NCBI RefSeq assembly: GCF_036346595.1
Contig: NZ_CP107834.1
Span: 744,001 to 808,000 of the forward strand
DNA from: Streptomyces sp. NBC_00525
GTDB taxonomy: Bacteria > Actinomycetota > Actinomycetes > Streptomycetales > Streptomycetaceae
Direction of reading: 5' to 3'
Length of the DNA: 64,000 nucleotides
The notes under the pieces are model-generated. The model saw only the letters and a list, made by a program, of their open reading frames with translations, did no database searches and was not told the DNA's origin. This document shows, piece by piece, positions 46,407 through 60,605 of the stretch (its first letter is position 1; each line of letters starts with the position of its first letter). Made by a program: the position numbers and the translations under genes.

Positions 46407-46874
46407 ATGGCCGACCACGCAACCCACGACGCCCAAGCGAGGGCCAGTCTGCATCTTCTGGTGCGGGACATCGAGCGGGTCCGGCGGCAGGTGGACGCGC
46501 TGCGCACGCTCACCGCCCAACTGGGCAACGTCTACCGCCCGCGCCGCTCCGGCCCCTCCGCGGGCTTCGTCGTCTACGGCAGGGCCCCCGCCCCCACGGT
46601 CAGACTGGCCCAGGAACTGCGGGACAGCGTCGAGACGCTGGTCACGGCGGCCGTGGACTTCGACCGCTCGCTGGGCTTCTCCTGGGACGCGGTGGGCTCC
46701 GCGCTCGGGGTCACCAAGCAGGCCGTCCACCGCCGGTACGGGGCGCGGCGGGCCTCGCAGGCGGCCGCGGAGCCGGAGGTGGTCCCGCAACGCGGCCCCG
46801 CCGTCCCCGCCGCGCGCACGCCCCAGCCCCCGACGGACCGCCCCAGCCCCTTCCCGGGCCCCCGCAACGGCTGA
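46407..46874 (+). CDS. Conserved hypothetical protein with helix-turn-helix
   Basis: 155 residues, soluble. An amphipathic helix ([19 protein letters not shown]) opens the protein. A central segment ([19 protein letters not shown]) is followed by a helix-turn-helix-like stretch [18 protein letters not shown] at about 95-112. The last 35 residues are a proline-rich disordered tail. The HTH resembles Streptomyces LuxR- or sigma-region-type binders, but no family can be named. It is divergent from fmt and convergent with priA. Confidence 0.78.
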   Translation: MADHATHDAQARASLHLLVRDIERVRRQVDALRTLTAQLGNVYRPRRSGPSAGFVVYGRAPAPTVRLAQELRDSVETLVTAAVDFDRSLGFSWDAVGSALGVTKQAVHRRYGARRASQAAAEPEVVPQRGPAVPAARTPQPPTDRPSPFPGPRNG

Positions 46875-46902
46875 CGGCATCCGGCCGGGTCCACCACGAC
46901 CC

Positions 46903-46941
46903 GGCCCGCCCGGCGCCCCAGGTCCACGCGCCGGGCGGGCC
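46903..46941. terminator. Hairpin between the HTH protein and priA
   Basis: Perfect 14-bp stem (46903-46916 with 46928-46941) in the gap between convergent genes. Confidence 0.8.
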
Positions 46942-46949
46942 GGCCCGTC

Positions 46950-49094
46950 TCAGCCGATGTCCACCGGGTCCACCCGGACCCGCACCGCGCCCGCGCCCCC
47001 TCCGGCGCCCCGCGCGATCCGTGCCGCGCGCAGCGCCGCCGCCAGCGCGGCCCCGCTCCCCGGCGGCACCCGGATCAGCGCCCGCTCCCAGCTCTCCCCC
47101 GGCGGCGCCTCGAAGGACCGCCGCGGCCGCCCCGGCTGCGCGGCGGGCACCGGCACCGGGCCCAGCACCTCCGCGTCCTGCGGCAGCCTGGCCAGCCCCA
47201 GGAACGCGGCCAGCGCCTCCGGCGCCCCCGTCACCGACGCCATCCGGGACACCGGCGGAAAGCCCAGCTCGGCCCGCTCCGCCAGCTCCCGCCGGGCGTG
47301 CCCGACCGGGTCCCAGCGGACCAGCGCCTGCACGGGCCGCAGCGTCGGCTCGGCGACCACGACCACCGTGCCGCCCTCGGGCCGGCCCCGGACCAGCGCG
47401 GCGGCGGCCGTCCAGCGGCGCAGGGCCTCCTCGGCGGCGCGCAGATCGGGCCGGCCGACCATCGCCCAGCCGTCCAGCAGCAGCGCCGCCGCGTACCCGC
47501 CCTCGGCGACCGGCTCGGCGCCCGGCGTGGAGACGACGAGCGCGGGCCGGTCCGGCACCGCGTCCAGGACGTGGTCGCGCCCGGAGGTCCGCACCGGCAC
47601 CGCCGGGAACGCCCGGCCCAGCTCCTCCGCCGTACGCCGGGCCCCCACGACCTGGGCGCGCAGCCGCCGTCCGCCGCAGGCCACGCAGTGCCAGGACGTC
47701 TCGGCCCGCCCGCACCAGGCGCAGTTCAGGTCCCGTTCGTCGGGCGCCTCCAGGGGGCCCGCGCACTGCCGGCACCGGGCGGGCTCCCGGCAGCGCTCGC
47801 AGGCGAGCCGGGGGGCGTAACCCCGCCGGGGCACCTGGACCAGCACCGGGCCGGTGCGCAGCCCGTCCCGGACGGTCTGCCAGGCGAGGCTGGGCAGCCG
47901 GGCGGCCCGCGCCGCCCCGTCCCGCGCCAGCTCGCCGTCGCCCACGGTGCGGATGACGGGCGCCGCGGCCCGCAGCTGCTCCCGCCCGGCGCGCAGCGGC
48001 AGCGCCCAGCCGCTCTCGACGAGCTGCGCGGCCTCGACCGTGCAGCTGAGGGAGCCGAGCAGGAACGCGCAGCGGCCGTGCGTGGCCCGCAGTTCCAGGA
48101 CCTCGCGGACATGGGGGAAGGGGGCGCGGTCGTCGCTGTGGCTGGAGTCGCCGTCGTCCCAGACGACGACGAGCCCGAGGTCGGTGACGGGTGCGAACAT
48201 CGCGGCCCTGGTCCCCACGACGGCCCGGACGGAGCCGCGCCGCACGGCGAGCCATTCCCGGTAGCGCCTGCCCGGTCCGGAGCCGGCCGTGAGCAGGGCG
48301 TGCCGGCCCTCTCCGAGGAGGGCGGTGAGCGCGGCGTCGACCCGTGCGGCGGAGCGGCCGTCGGGGACGACGACGAGGGCGCCGCGCCCGGCGGAGAGGG
48401 TGGCGGCGACGGCCGTCGCGATCTCGGCCGGCCAGTGCGGTCCGGGCAGAGCGGTCCACACGGCCCTGGGGGCGCCCCCGCCGGCCAGCGCGGACAGGAA
48501 CGCGGGCCCCTGTTCGTACCGCTCCCAGGTGCCGGGGGCGGGTCGGGCGGGGGCGGGCAGGGGGTCGGGGGACGGCCGGGACTCGGCCTGCGCGTTCCTC
48601 GGGGGGACGGCGAGCTGGAGGACGTCGGCGAGGCTGCCCGCGTACCGGTCGGCGACGGCGCGGGCGAGGGCGAGCAGTCCGGGGCCGAGGACGGGCTCCG
48701 GGGACACGACGGAGGCGAGCGCGGCCAGCGCCCCGTTGTAGTCGGACCGGGCCAGCCGCTCGACGAGGAAGCCGTCGACGAGCCCGCCGCCCTCGCGCCG
48801 GCCGCCGCGCACATTGCGGCCCCCGGCGCCGAACCGGACCCGTACCCGCACACCGGGCTGGGCGTCGGCGTCCAGCTCGGCGGGGACCGCGTAGTCGAAG
48901 TACTGGTCGAGGTGGAGCGCCCCCTTGTTGACCAGGACGCGGGCGACGGGCAGTTCGTCGGCGAGCGCGGCCCCGCGCCAGGTGCGCGGCTTGGCGCGCG
49001 GTGCCTTGGCCCGGCGCACGGTCTCCCGGATCAGCGCGAGCTGTTCCGGCTCCCCCGCGCCGGACTCGCCGGACCGCTCGTTCTCGCTGCTCAC
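46950..49094 (-). CDS. priA: PriA-like primosomal protein N', helicase motifs degenerate
   Basis: 714 residues with the PriA 3'-DNA-binding domain at the N-terminus (LVNKGALHLDQYFDYAVPAEL) and the zinc-binding loop (ACERCREPARCRQCAGP, NCAWCGRAE, WHCVACGG) near the middle of the C-terminal half. The helicase core is altered. Where Walker A should be, the sequence is ALPGPHWPAEIATAVAATL with no GKT. The DEAH position reads VVVWDDGDSSHSDD. Actinobacterial PriA proteins are known to be degraded in this way, so it may load the replisome without unwinding DNA. GTG start at 49094. Confidence 0.9.
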   Translation of the reverse strand: MSSENERSGESGAGEPEQLALIRETVRRAKAPRAKPRTWRGAALADELPVARVLVNKGALHLDQYFDYAVPAELDADAQPGVRVRVRFGAGGRNVRGGRREGGGLVDGFLVERLARSDYNGALAALASVVSPEPVLGPGLLALARAVADRYAGSLADVLQLAVPPRNAQAESRPSPDPLPAPARPAPGTWERYEQGPAFLSALAGGGAPRAVWTALPGPHWPAEIATAVAATLSAGRGALVVVPDGRSAARVDAALTALLGEGRHALLTAGSGPGRRYREWLAVRRGSVRAVVGTRAAMFAPVTDLGLVVVWDDGDSSHSDDRAPFPHVREVLELRATHGRCAFLLGSLSCTVEAAQLVESGWALPLRAGREQLRAAAPVIRTVGDGELARDGAARAARLPSLAWQTVRDGLRTGPVLVQVPRRGYAPRLACERCREPARCRQCAGPLEAPDERDLNCAWCGRAETSWHCVACGGRRLRAQVVGARRTAEELGRAFPAVPVRTSGRDHVLDAVPDRPALVVSTPGAEPVAEGGYAAALLLDGWAMVGRPDLRAAEEALRRWTAAAALVRGRPEGGTVVVVAEPTLRPVQALVRWDPVGHARRELAERAELGFPPVSRMASVTGAPEALAAFLGLARLPQDAEVLGPVPVPAAQPGRPRRSFEAPPGESWERALIRVPPGSGAALAAALRAARIARGAGGGAGAVRVRVDPVDIG

Positions 49095-49164
49095 AGCTCC
49101 ATCCCTACCAGACGCCTCGGACAGCGGCGCCCGTCCTCCGCCTTGGCCCCCGTACCGCGACGCG

Positions 49165-49201
49165 CCGGAGCCCGGACGCCGTGACGGCGTCCGGGCTCCG
49201 G
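49165..49201. terminator. Terminator of metK
   Basis: Perfect stem CCGGAGCCCGGACGCCG pairing across a TGA loop (49165-49201), just after the metK stop in transcript order. It lies in the gap before priA. Confidence 0.8.
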
Positions 49202-49221
49202 TGTGGGACTGCCTGGCCGTC

Positions 49222-50445
49222 CTACAGACCGGCGGCGGCGCGCAGGGCGTCCACCCGGTCCGTGCGCTCCCAGGTGAAGTCCGGCAGCTCACGGCCGAAG
49301 TGGCCGTAGGCGGCGGTCTGGGAGTAGATCGGGCGCAGCAGGTCGAGGTCGCGGATGATCGCGGCCGGGCGGAGGTCGAAGACCTCGCCGATGGCGTGCT
49401 CGATCTTCTCGGTCTCGACCGCGGCGGTGCCGAAGGTCTCGACGAAGAGGCCCACCGGCTCGGCCTTGCCGATCGCGTACGCGACCTGGACCTCGCAGCG
49501 GGCGGCGAGCCCGGCGGCGACGACGTTCTTGGCGACCCAGCGCATGGCGTACGCGGCGGAGCGGTCCACCTTCGACGGGTCCTTGCCGGAGAAGGCGCCG
49601 CCGCCGTGGCGGGCCATGCCCCCGTAGGTGTCGATGATGATCTTGCGGCCGGTCAGGCCCGCGTCGCCCATCGGGCCGCCGATCTCGAAGCGGCCGGTCG
49701 GGTTGACGAGGAGGCGGTAGCCCTCGGTTTCGAGCTTGATGCCGTCCTCGATGAGCTGGGACAGCACGTGCTCGACGACGAACTCGCGGATGTCGGGCGC
49801 GAGCAGCGAGTCGAGGTCGATGTCGCTGGCGTGCTGCGAGGAGACGACGACGGTGTCGAGGCGGATGGCCTTGTCGCCGTCGTACTCGATGGTGACCTGG
49901 GTCTTGCCGTCGGGGCGCAGGTACGGGATGGTCCCGTTCTTGCGGACCTCGGACAGCCGGCGCGAGAGCCGGTGCGCGAGGTAGATCGGCAGCGGCATCA
50001 GCTCCGGGGTCTCGTCGCAGGCGTAGCCGAACATCAGGCCCTGGTCGCCGGCGCCCTGCTTGTCGAGCTCGTCTTCCTGGTCCCTCTGGGAGGCACCCTC
50101 GACCCGCTTCTCGTACGCGGTGTCGACGCCCTGCGCGATGTCCGGAGACTGCGCGCCGATGGACACCGAGACGCCGCAGGAGGCGCCGTCGAAGCCCTTC
50201 TTGGAGGAGTCGTAGCCGATCTCCAGGACCTTGTTGCGGACCAGCGTCGGAATGTCGGCGTAGGCCTTGGTCGTGACCTCTCCGGCAACGTGCACCAGAC
50301 CGGTGGTGATCAGGGTCTCGACGGCGACGCGGGAGGAGGGGTCCTCCCGCAGGAGCGCGTCGAGGATGGTGTCGCTGATCTGGTCGGCGATCTTGTCGGG
50401 GTGACCCTCGGTCACGGACTCCGAGGTGAAGAGACGGCGGGACAC
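49222..50445 (-). CDS. metK: S-adenosylmethionine synthetase
   Basis: 407 residues, full length. Makes SAM from methionine and ATP. The signatures [18 protein letters not shown] and [19 protein letters not shown] are intact, and the N-terminus is [19 protein letters not shown]. The start GTG at 50445 has AGGGAG about eight bases upstream; an ATG two bases upstream is out of frame. Streptomyces metK levels affect secondary metabolism and sporulation. Confidence 0.97.
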   Translation of the reverse strand: MSRRLFTSESVTEGHPDKIADQISDTILDALLREDPSSRVAVETLITTGLVHVAGEVTTKAYADIPTLVRNKVLEIGYDSSKKGFDGASCGVSVSIGAQSPDIAQGVDTAYEKRVEGASQRDQEDELDKQGAGDQGLMFGYACDETPELMPLPIYLAHRLSRRLSEVRKNGTIPYLRPDGKTQVTIEYDGDKAIRLDTVVVSSQHASDIDLDSLLAPDIREFVVEHVLSQLIEDGIKLETEGYRLLVNPTGRFEIGGPMGDAGLTGRKIIIDTYGGMARHGGGAFSGKDPSKVDRSAAYAMRWVAKNVVAAGLAARCEVQVAYAIGKAEPVGLFVETFGTAAVETEKIEHAIGEVFDLRPAAIIRDLDLLRPIYSQTAAYGHFGRELPDFTWERTDRVDALRAAAGL

Positions 50446-50684
50446 ATCGCTCCCTGGGGTTGCAGCGGCTGCTGGCTGATCATTGGCCGGACCGTCCGGG
50501 AGCTGCGCCCGGCACGGTCCGGCTTGCAGTTTATCGGTCGGCCCCGGCCGCCGGACACCGTGTCTCGCCCTTTGACCGACCTGTGACGTGTTCCACCGAG
50601 GTCGAAGTGCCCCGGAAGCCCGCCGTCCGCCGGGCCCCGGCCGGGTCGCGCGGCCCCGCGCCACCCCGGCGTGTCACCGGAAAT

Positions 50685-51887
50685 TCATCCGAGGCGGGCG
50701 GCCACCAGGTCCCATACGACGTCGGCGAGCGCCTCCTTGGGGCCGTGGGGCACCGGCGTCTCGGTGCCGTCGGCGGCGAGCACCACGGCCTCGTTCTCCT
50801 CGGAGCCGAAGGTCTTGCGCTCCCCCACCTCGTTGACCACCAGCAGGTCGCAGCCCTTGCGGCGGAGCTTCTCGCGGCCGTGGGCCAGGACGTCGTCGGT
50901 CTCGGCGGCGAATCCGACGACGAGCTGTCCGGGCACGGCGCGGTCGGCGGCGACCTCGGCGAGGATGTCCGGATTGCGGACGAGCGCGAGGGGGGCCGGT
51001 TCCCTGCCGTCCTTCTTCTTGATCTTGCCGGTGGCGTATTCGGCAGGCCGGAAATCGGCGACCGCGGCCGCCATGACGACGACGTCGGCGTCCCGTGCCG
51101 CCTCGATCACGGCCTCGCGCAGCTGGGTCGCGGTCCCCACGCGCACGACGTCGGCGCCGGACGGGTCGGGCAGCCCGGTGTTGGCCTCGACGAGGGTGAC
51201 GCGGGCGCCCCGGGCGACGGCGGTGCGGGCGAGGGCGTAGCCCTGCTTGCCGGAGGAGCGGTTGCCGAGGAAGCGGACGGGGTCGAGGGGTTCGCGCGTC
51301 CCGCCGGCGCTGACGACCACGTGCCGGCCGGTGAGGTCGGGGGCGGCCGCGCCGCGGGCGAGGACGCGGCGGCAGACCTCGTAGATCTCGCCCGGATCGG
51401 GGAGCCGGCCCTTGCCGGTGTCCACGCCGGTGAGCCGGCCCACGGCGGGTTCGATGACGACGGCGCCCCGGCGGCGCAGCGTGGCGACGTTCTCCCGGGT
51501 GGCCGGGTGCTCCCACATCTCGGTGTGCATGGCCGGGGCGAAGACGACCGGGCAGCGGGCGGTGAGCAGGGTGTTGGTGAGCAGGTCGTCGGCGAGGCCG
51601 TGGGCGGCCCTGGCCAGCGTGTCGGCGGTGGCGGGGGCGACGACGACGAGGTCGGCGTGCTGGCCGATCCGGACGTGCGGCACCTCGTGGACGTCGTTCC
51701 AGACCTCGGTGGAGACGGGGTGGCCGGAGAGCGCCGACCAGGTGGCCGCGCCGACGAAGTTCAGGGCGGACGCGGTGGGGACGACCCGTACGTCGTGGCC
51801 GGACTCGGTCAGCCGGCGCAGCAGCTCGCACGCCTTGTACGCGGCGATGCCGCCGCTGACCCCCAGAACGACCTTCGGCTTGTCCAC
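50685..51887 (-). CDS. coaBC: Bifunctional phosphopantothenoylcysteine decarboxylase/synthetase
   Basis: 400 residues. The CoaC half is a flavodoxin-like decarboxylase with VVLGVSGGIAAYKACELLR, the active-site His in VHEVPHVRIGQHADL, and VFAPAMHTEMWEHP. The CoaB half joins phosphopantothenate and cysteine, with VVSAGGTREPLDPVRFLGN, RSSGKQGYALA and AAVADFRPAEYATGKIKKK. Needed for coenzyme A. GTG at 51887 with GGGGAG six bases upstream. Confidence 0.95.
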   Translation of the reverse strand: MDKPKVVLGVSGGIAAYKACELLRRLTESGHDVRVVPTASALNFVGAATWSALSGHPVSTEVWNDVHEVPHVRIGQHADLVVVAPATADTLARAAHGLADDLLTNTLLTARCPVVFAPAMHTEMWEHPATRENVATLRRRGAVVIEPAVGRLTGVDTGKGRLPDPGEIYEVCRRVLARGAAAPDLTGRHVVVSAGGTREPLDPVRFLGNRSSGKQGYALARTAVARGARVTLVEANTGLPDPSGADVVRVGTATQLREAVIEAARDADVVVMAAAVADFRPAEYATGKIKKKDGREPAPLALVRNPDILAEVAADRAVPGQLVVGFAAETDDVLAHGREKLRRKGCDLLVVNEVGERKTFGSEENEAVVLAADGTETPVPHGPKEALADVVWDLVAARLG

Positions 51888-51978
51888 TGCGTCTCCCCGC
51901 ACTCGGTTACGCACCCGGCGTACGTACACCCCCATGCTGCCTCACGGGCGCGGGCACCGGCCGGTCGGCCCGGGGACA

Positions 51979-52017
51979 CACCGCGGGCCCGGCGGGGATG
52001 CCGCCGGACCCGTGGTG
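51979..52017 (-). terminator. Hairpin downstream of rpoZ
   Basis: 17-position stem with two mismatches (51979-51995 with 52001-52017), between the rpoZ stop and the coaBC start. Confidence 0.65.
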
Positions 52018-52035
52018 AAGACGCGTCGTCGCCGC

Positions 52036-52308
52036 TTACTGCGCGGGGCCCTCGATGGCCTCGGACGTGAGCAGGCCGGCGTTGATCTCGCGGAGCGCGA
52101 TCGAGAGCGGCTTCTCGTGCACGTGGGTGTCGACGAGCGGACCGACGTACTCGAGAAGGCCCTCACCGAGCTGCGAGTAGTACGCGTTGATCTGGCGCGC
52201 GCGCTTGGCGGCGTAGATCACGAGGCTGTACTTCGAGTCGGTTGCCTCAAGGAGCTCATCAATCGGCGGGTTGATGATGCCCTCGGGCGTGGTGATGGAA
52301 GAGGACAC
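52036..52308 (-). CDS. rpoZ: RNA polymerase omega subunit
   Basis: 90 residues, matching S. coelicolor RpoZ in length and in the conserved [20 protein letters not shown] and [15 protein letters not shown] segments. It assists RNA polymerase assembly and, in Streptomyces, is needed for normal development. GTG start at 52308 with GGAAGG upstream. It follows gmk. Confidence 0.96.
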   Translation of the reverse strand: MSSSITTPEGIINPPIDELLEATDSKYSLVIYAAKRARQINAYYSQLGEGLLEYVGPLVDTHVHEKPLSIALREINAGLLTSEAIEGPAQ

Positions 52309-52353
52309 GCTCTGCCTTCCGAAGGGGGTGAAGATCAAGAGCCGGGCGGTGGG

Positions 52354-52971
52354 TCACTCGCCGCCGGGCCGGTGGCCGGAAGCCTCCAGCATCAAGGCTA
52401 GCAGCTCACGTGCCACGTCCTCGACGGAGGTGTTGACGAGCGTCGTGTCGAACTCCGATTCGGCGGCCAGCTCGACCTTGGCGGCGCCGAGCCGGCGTTC
52501 GATCACCTCGGGCGCCTCGGTCCCCCGGCCGGTGAGCCGGCGCACCAGCTCCTCCCAGCTCGGCGGGGCGAGGAAGACGAGCTGCGCGTCCGCCATGGAC
52601 TGGCGGACCAGCCGGGCGCCCTGGAGGTCGATCTCCAGGAGCACCGGCTCCCCCGCCTCCAGCCGCTCCTGCACGGCGCGGCGCGGCGTGCCGTAGCGGT
52701 TGCCGGCGAACTCGGCCCACTCCAGCAGTTCGCCGTTGGCGATCAGCTTGTCGAACTCCTCGTCGTCCACGAAGAAGTAGTGGACGCCGTTGCGTTCGCC
52801 GGGGCGCGGCTTGCGGGTCGTCGCCGACACCGACAGCCACACCTCGGGGTGAACCTTGCGCATATGTGCGACGACCGTGCTCTTGCCGACCCCCGAGGGG
52901 CCGGAGAGCACGGTCAGCCGCGGACGTACGTCCGGGGGTACGGGGGACGCCCCCCGCGATGTTGCAGCCAT
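52354..52971 (-). CDS. gmk: Guanylate kinase
   Basis: 205 residues. Phosphorylates GMP to GDP. P-loop [20 protein letters not shown]-binding [19 protein letters not shown] and [13 protein letters not shown] are intact. It lies between sihF and rpoZ, an arrangement kept across actinobacteria. Confidence 0.97.
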   Translation of the reverse strand: MAATSRGASPVPPDVRPRLTVLSGPSGVGKSTVVAHMRKVHPEVWLSVSATTRKPRPGERNGVHYFFVDDEEFDKLIANGELLEWAEFAGNRYGTPRRAVQERLEAGEPVLLEIDLQGARLVRQSMADAQLVFLAPPSWEELVRRLTGRGTEAPEVIERRLGAAKVELAAESEFDTTLVNTSVEDVARELLALMLEASGHRPGGE

Positions 52972-53009
52972 GGAGCGATTATCCAGGTTCTCAGGAGTGC
53001 CTGAGAACG

Positions 53010-53333
53010 TCAGGCGGCGGTGCCGCCGAACTCGCGCTCCAGGGATGCGATCTGGTTGGAGCCCAGACCCCGCACGCGGCGGCTCTCGGAGATGCCGAGC
53101 CGCTCCATGATCTGCTTGGCACGGACCTTGCCCACGCCGGGCAGGGACTCCAGCAGGGCGGAGACCTTCATCTTGCCGATGACGTCGTTCTCCTGGCCCG
53201 ACTTGATGACCTCGTGGAGGGAGGCGCCGGAGTGCTTGAGTCGATTCTTGACCTCGGCCCGCTCCCGGCGAGCCGCGGCGGCCTTTTCGAGCGCGGCTGC
53301 GCGCTGTTCAGGGGTAAGGGGCGGAAGAGCCAC
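53010..53333 (-). CDS. sihF: Streptomyces integration host factor sIHF
   Basis: 107-residue small basic DNA-binding protein, the actinobacterial IHF that affects chromosome compaction, transcription and sporulation. The N-terminal helix is [20 protein letters not shown], and the helix-two-turns-helix contains [20 protein letters not shown]. Longer in-frame starts exist upstream, but the GTG at 53333 has GAGGTGA seven bases before it and gives the known length. Confidence 0.96.
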   Translation of the reverse strand: MALPPLTPEQRAAALEKAAAARRERAEVKNRLKHSGASLHEVIKSGQENDVIGKMKVSALLESLPGVGKVRAKQIMERLGISESRRVRGLGSNQIASLEREFGGTAA

Positions 53334-53481
53334 GCCTACGTCACCTCGGATGTCGATCTGTCGGATACGGACCGGTGAGGCGACTGGAGCGCCCCTCACC
53401 TGGTGAGCCGCGAACACCCCGTGCGCGTCGGCTCTCGACGGAGACTAGCGGCCAAGGCCGCCGGAGTCAGCGAGAACAGAC

Positions 53482-53519
53482 GAAAAGTCCTGGTCAGCCT
53501 CAGCCGACCAGGACTTTTC
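53482..53519 (-). terminator. Terminator of the pyr operon
   Basis: Perfect 14-bp stem GAAAAGTCCTGGTC/GACCAGGACTTTTC (53482-53495 and 53506-53519), 60 bases beyond the pyrF stop. The descending arm ends in a T-run. It separates the pyr operon from sihF. Confidence 0.87.
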
Positions 53520-53578
53520 AGGCATAACGACCGACTTTTTTGGTCAGGATTTCGTCAACACGGTGTGAAGGGGCACAC

Positions 53579-54414
53579 TCAGCGGTCCGAGACGGCCGTC
53601 CGGACCTCGTCCGCGAACCGCCCTGCCGCGTCGCGCAGCCCCGCCACGTCCGGGCCGTGGCGCAGCACGCCCCGGCTCACGCTGGGCACCACATTGCCCA
53701 CCGCGTCCCCGAAGACGCCCGGCAGGTCCGCCGGGGTCGCCCCCTGCGCGCCGATCCCCGGTGCGAGCAGCGGGCCGTTGATCGCGAGGTCCACTCCCGC
53801 GTCGCCCAGCGTGGCCCCGACCACCGCGCCGACCGAGCCGAGCGGGGCGGCGCCCGCGTTCTCGGCGGCCATGTGGTCGAGCATCAGCTGGGCCAGCGGA
53901 CGGCCGTCGGCGGCGGTGGCGCGCTGCACCTCGGCGCCCTCCGGGTTGGAGGTCAGCGCGAGGACGAAGACGCCGGCGCCGGAGATCGCCGCCGCGTCGA
54001 GCGCCGGGCGCAGCGAGCCGAAGCCGAGGTAGGGCGAGACGGTGACCGCGTCCGAGAACAGCGGCGAGTCCTTGTCCAGGTAGGTCGCCGCGTAGGCACC
54101 CATGGTGGAGCCGATGTCGCCGCGCTTGGCGTCCATCAGGACCAGGGCGCCGGCCGCGCGGGCCTCCTCGACGGCCTTCTCCAGGACCGCGATGCCGCGC
54201 GAGCCGAAGCGCTCGAAGAACGCGGACTGCGGCTTGAGCACGGCGACCCGGTCGGCCAGCGCCTCGACGACGGTCCGGGTGAACCGCTCCAGGCCGGCGA
54301 TGTCGTCGCTCAGCCCCCAGGCGGTGAGCAGCGAGGCGTGCGGGTCGATGCCGACGCAGAGCGGGCCTCGGGTGTCCATGGCGTGGCGCAGCCGGGCGCC
54401 GAAGGGTTCCAGGG

Positions 54415-54418
<4 letters not shown>
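53579..54418 (-). CDS. pyrF: Orotidine 5'-phosphate decarboxylase, type 2
   Basis: 279 residues of the longer type 2 family found in actinobacteria. Final step of UMP synthesis. The catalytic lysine motif is [17 protein letters not shown], with [14 protein letters not shown] at the start. Overlaps pyrD by ATGA, so translation is coupled. Last gene of the operon. Confidence 0.96.
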
Positions 54419-55524
<1,106 letters not shown>

Positions 55525-55542
55525 CACGGTGTCCTCATGGAG

Positions 55543-55570
55543 AGGGGGACACCGTTTCCGGTGTCCCCCT
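55543..55570 (-). promoter_or_regulatory. Hairpin in the carB-pyrD spacer
   Basis: 12-bp perfect stem (55543-55554 with 55559-55570) closed by a GAAA loop on the transcript, 11 bases beyond the carB stop. Its middle segment can also pair with the pyrD ribosome-site region at 55527-55534, making two exclusive structures. Confidence 0.65.
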
Positions 55571-55580
55571 TGTGGGCTTC

Positions 55581-58881
<3,301 letters not shown>

Positions 58882-58889
<8 letters not shown>

Positions 58890-60021
58890 GCTGGCCCTCC
58901 ATCAGGGAGACGAAACGGTCGAAGAGGTACGCGGCGTCGTGCGGGCCGGCGGCCGCCTCGGGGTGGTACTGGACGCTGAAGGCCGGGCGGTCGAGCAGCT
59001 GGAGGCCCTCCACCACGTTGTCGTTGAGGCAGACGTGGGAGACCTCGGCGCGGCCGTAGGCGGTGTCGGAGACCTTGTCGAGGGGGGCGTCGACGGCGAA
59101 GCCGTGGTTGTGCGCGGTGACCTCGACCTTGCCGGTCGAGCGGTCCTGCACGGGCTGGTTGATGCCGCGGTGGCCGTACTTCAGCTTGTAGGTGCCGAAG
59201 CCGAGCGCGCGGCCCAGGATCTGGTTGCCGAAGCAGATCCCGAAGAGCGGGGTGCCCCGGTCCAGGACGCCCCGCATGAGGGCGACGGGGTGGTCGGCGG
59301 TGGCCGGGTCGCCGGGGCCGTTGGAGAAGAAGACGCCGTCCGGGGCGACGGCGTAGATCTCGTCCAGGGTGGCGGTGGCGGGCAGCACGTGCACCTCGAT
59401 GCCGCGCTCGGCCATCCGGTGCGGGGTCATGCCCTTGATGCCGAGGTCGATCGCGGCGACGGTGAACTTCTTGGTGCCGGCCGCGGGAACGACGTAGGTC
59501 TCCTTGGTGGCGACCTCGGCGGAGAGGTCGGCGCCCTTCATCTCGGGGGCCTGCCGCACGCGGTCGAGCATCGCGGTGTCGTCGGTGACGGCGGCGCCGG
59601 AGAAGATGCCGACGCGCATGGCGCCGCGCTCGCGCAGGTGGCGGGTGAGGGCGCGGGTGTCGATGCCGCTGATGCCGACGACGCCCTGGTCGGCCAGTTC
59701 CTGGTCGAGGGTGCGGCGGGAGCGCCAGTTGGAGGGGGTGCGGGCGGGGTCGCGGACGACGTAGCCGGAGACCCAGATCCGCTGGGACTCGGGGTCCTCG
59801 TCGTTGACGCCGGTGTTGCCGACGTGCGGGGCGGTCATCACGACGACCTGGCGGTAGTACGAGGGGTCGGTCAGCGTCTCCTGGTAGCCGGTCATGCCGG
59901 TGGAGAAGACCGCCTCGCCGAAGGTCTCCCCCACAGCCCCGTAGGCACGGCCGCGGAAGGTGCGGCCGTCCTCCAGGACGAGTACGGCGGGAGCCTGGGC
60001 TCCCCGAGTGGAGGTCGTCAT
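58882..60021 (-). CDS. carA: Carbamoyl-phosphate synthase small subunit (glutaminase)
   Basis: 379 residues. Supplies ammonia from glutamine to CarB. The class I amidotransferase triad is [19 protein letters not shown] (Cys) and [15 protein letters not shown] (His, Glu). The N-terminal CPSase domain starts [17 protein letters not shown]. Start ATG 60021 overlaps the upstream gene's stop. Ends in TAA. Confidence 0.97.
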
Positions 60022-60605
60022 CGTGCGATGCCTTCCGTAGTGCTGGTGAGGTGGTTGACGGCGTCGACCCACGCGGGGTGTTCGGCCGCGTGGTCGGAGC
60101 GGAATCCGGAGTCGATCAGCTGGTCGCCGAGCGCCCAGGTGACGACGAGGAGGCCGCCCTCGGGCAGGACCTTGCCCGCCAGTGCCTTCTCGGTGCGGGC
60201 GCCGCGCAGGTCGGCGGCGGGGACGAAGAAGCCGGCCGCGCCGGGCCTGGCGACGTCGAGGCCCTCGGCGGTGAGGGTCAGCTCGACGCGGCTGCGGGTG
60301 CCGAGGCCGTGGGCCACGATCCGGTCGAGCCACTGCCCGGCGGTGGTCGAGGCGTGGTAGCGGCCGGTGAGGGTGAGCGGCTTCTCGCCGTCCGCGGAGC
60401 CGTCAGCGAAGCCCTCGGGGGTGCTCGCCGGGGCGGGCAGGTCCGACTGGAGGTTGCCGCGCCACTTCCAGCCCTGGCGCATCAGCCAGTAGACGAACAC
60501 GACGAGGACGACGAGTCCGATCACCCAACTGATCCGTGCGGACCAGTCGGTCACTTCCGCCGACTTCTGCTCGGCGGCCAGTTGGTACAGGGTCTGTGTT
60601 GTCAC
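60018..60605 (-). CDS. Pyr-operon membrane protein, PH-domain-like
   Basis: 195 residues: one N-terminal transmembrane helix ([19 protein letters not shown]) followed by a soluble beta-rich domain ([29 protein letters not shown]). It overlaps pyrC upstream by GTGA and carA downstream by ATGA, so it is locked into the pyr operon. S. coelicolor has a counterpart at the same place. I know of no assigned function. Confidence 0.85.
   Translation of the reverse strand: MTTQTLYQLAAEQKSAEVTDWSARISWVIGLVVLVVFVYWLMRQGWKWRGNLQSDLPAPASTPEGFADGSADGEKPLTLTGRYHASTTAGQWLDRIVAHGLGTRSRVELTLTAEGLDVARPGAAGFFVPAADLRGARTEKALAGKVLPEGGLLVVTWALGDQLIDSGFRSDHAAEHPAWVDAVNHLTSTTEGIAR

Noticed and set aside
50446..50684. 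SAM riboswitch before metK
   Set aside because: I looked for SAM-I/SAM-II landmarks in the leader and saw none; only ordinary GC-rich sequence is present.
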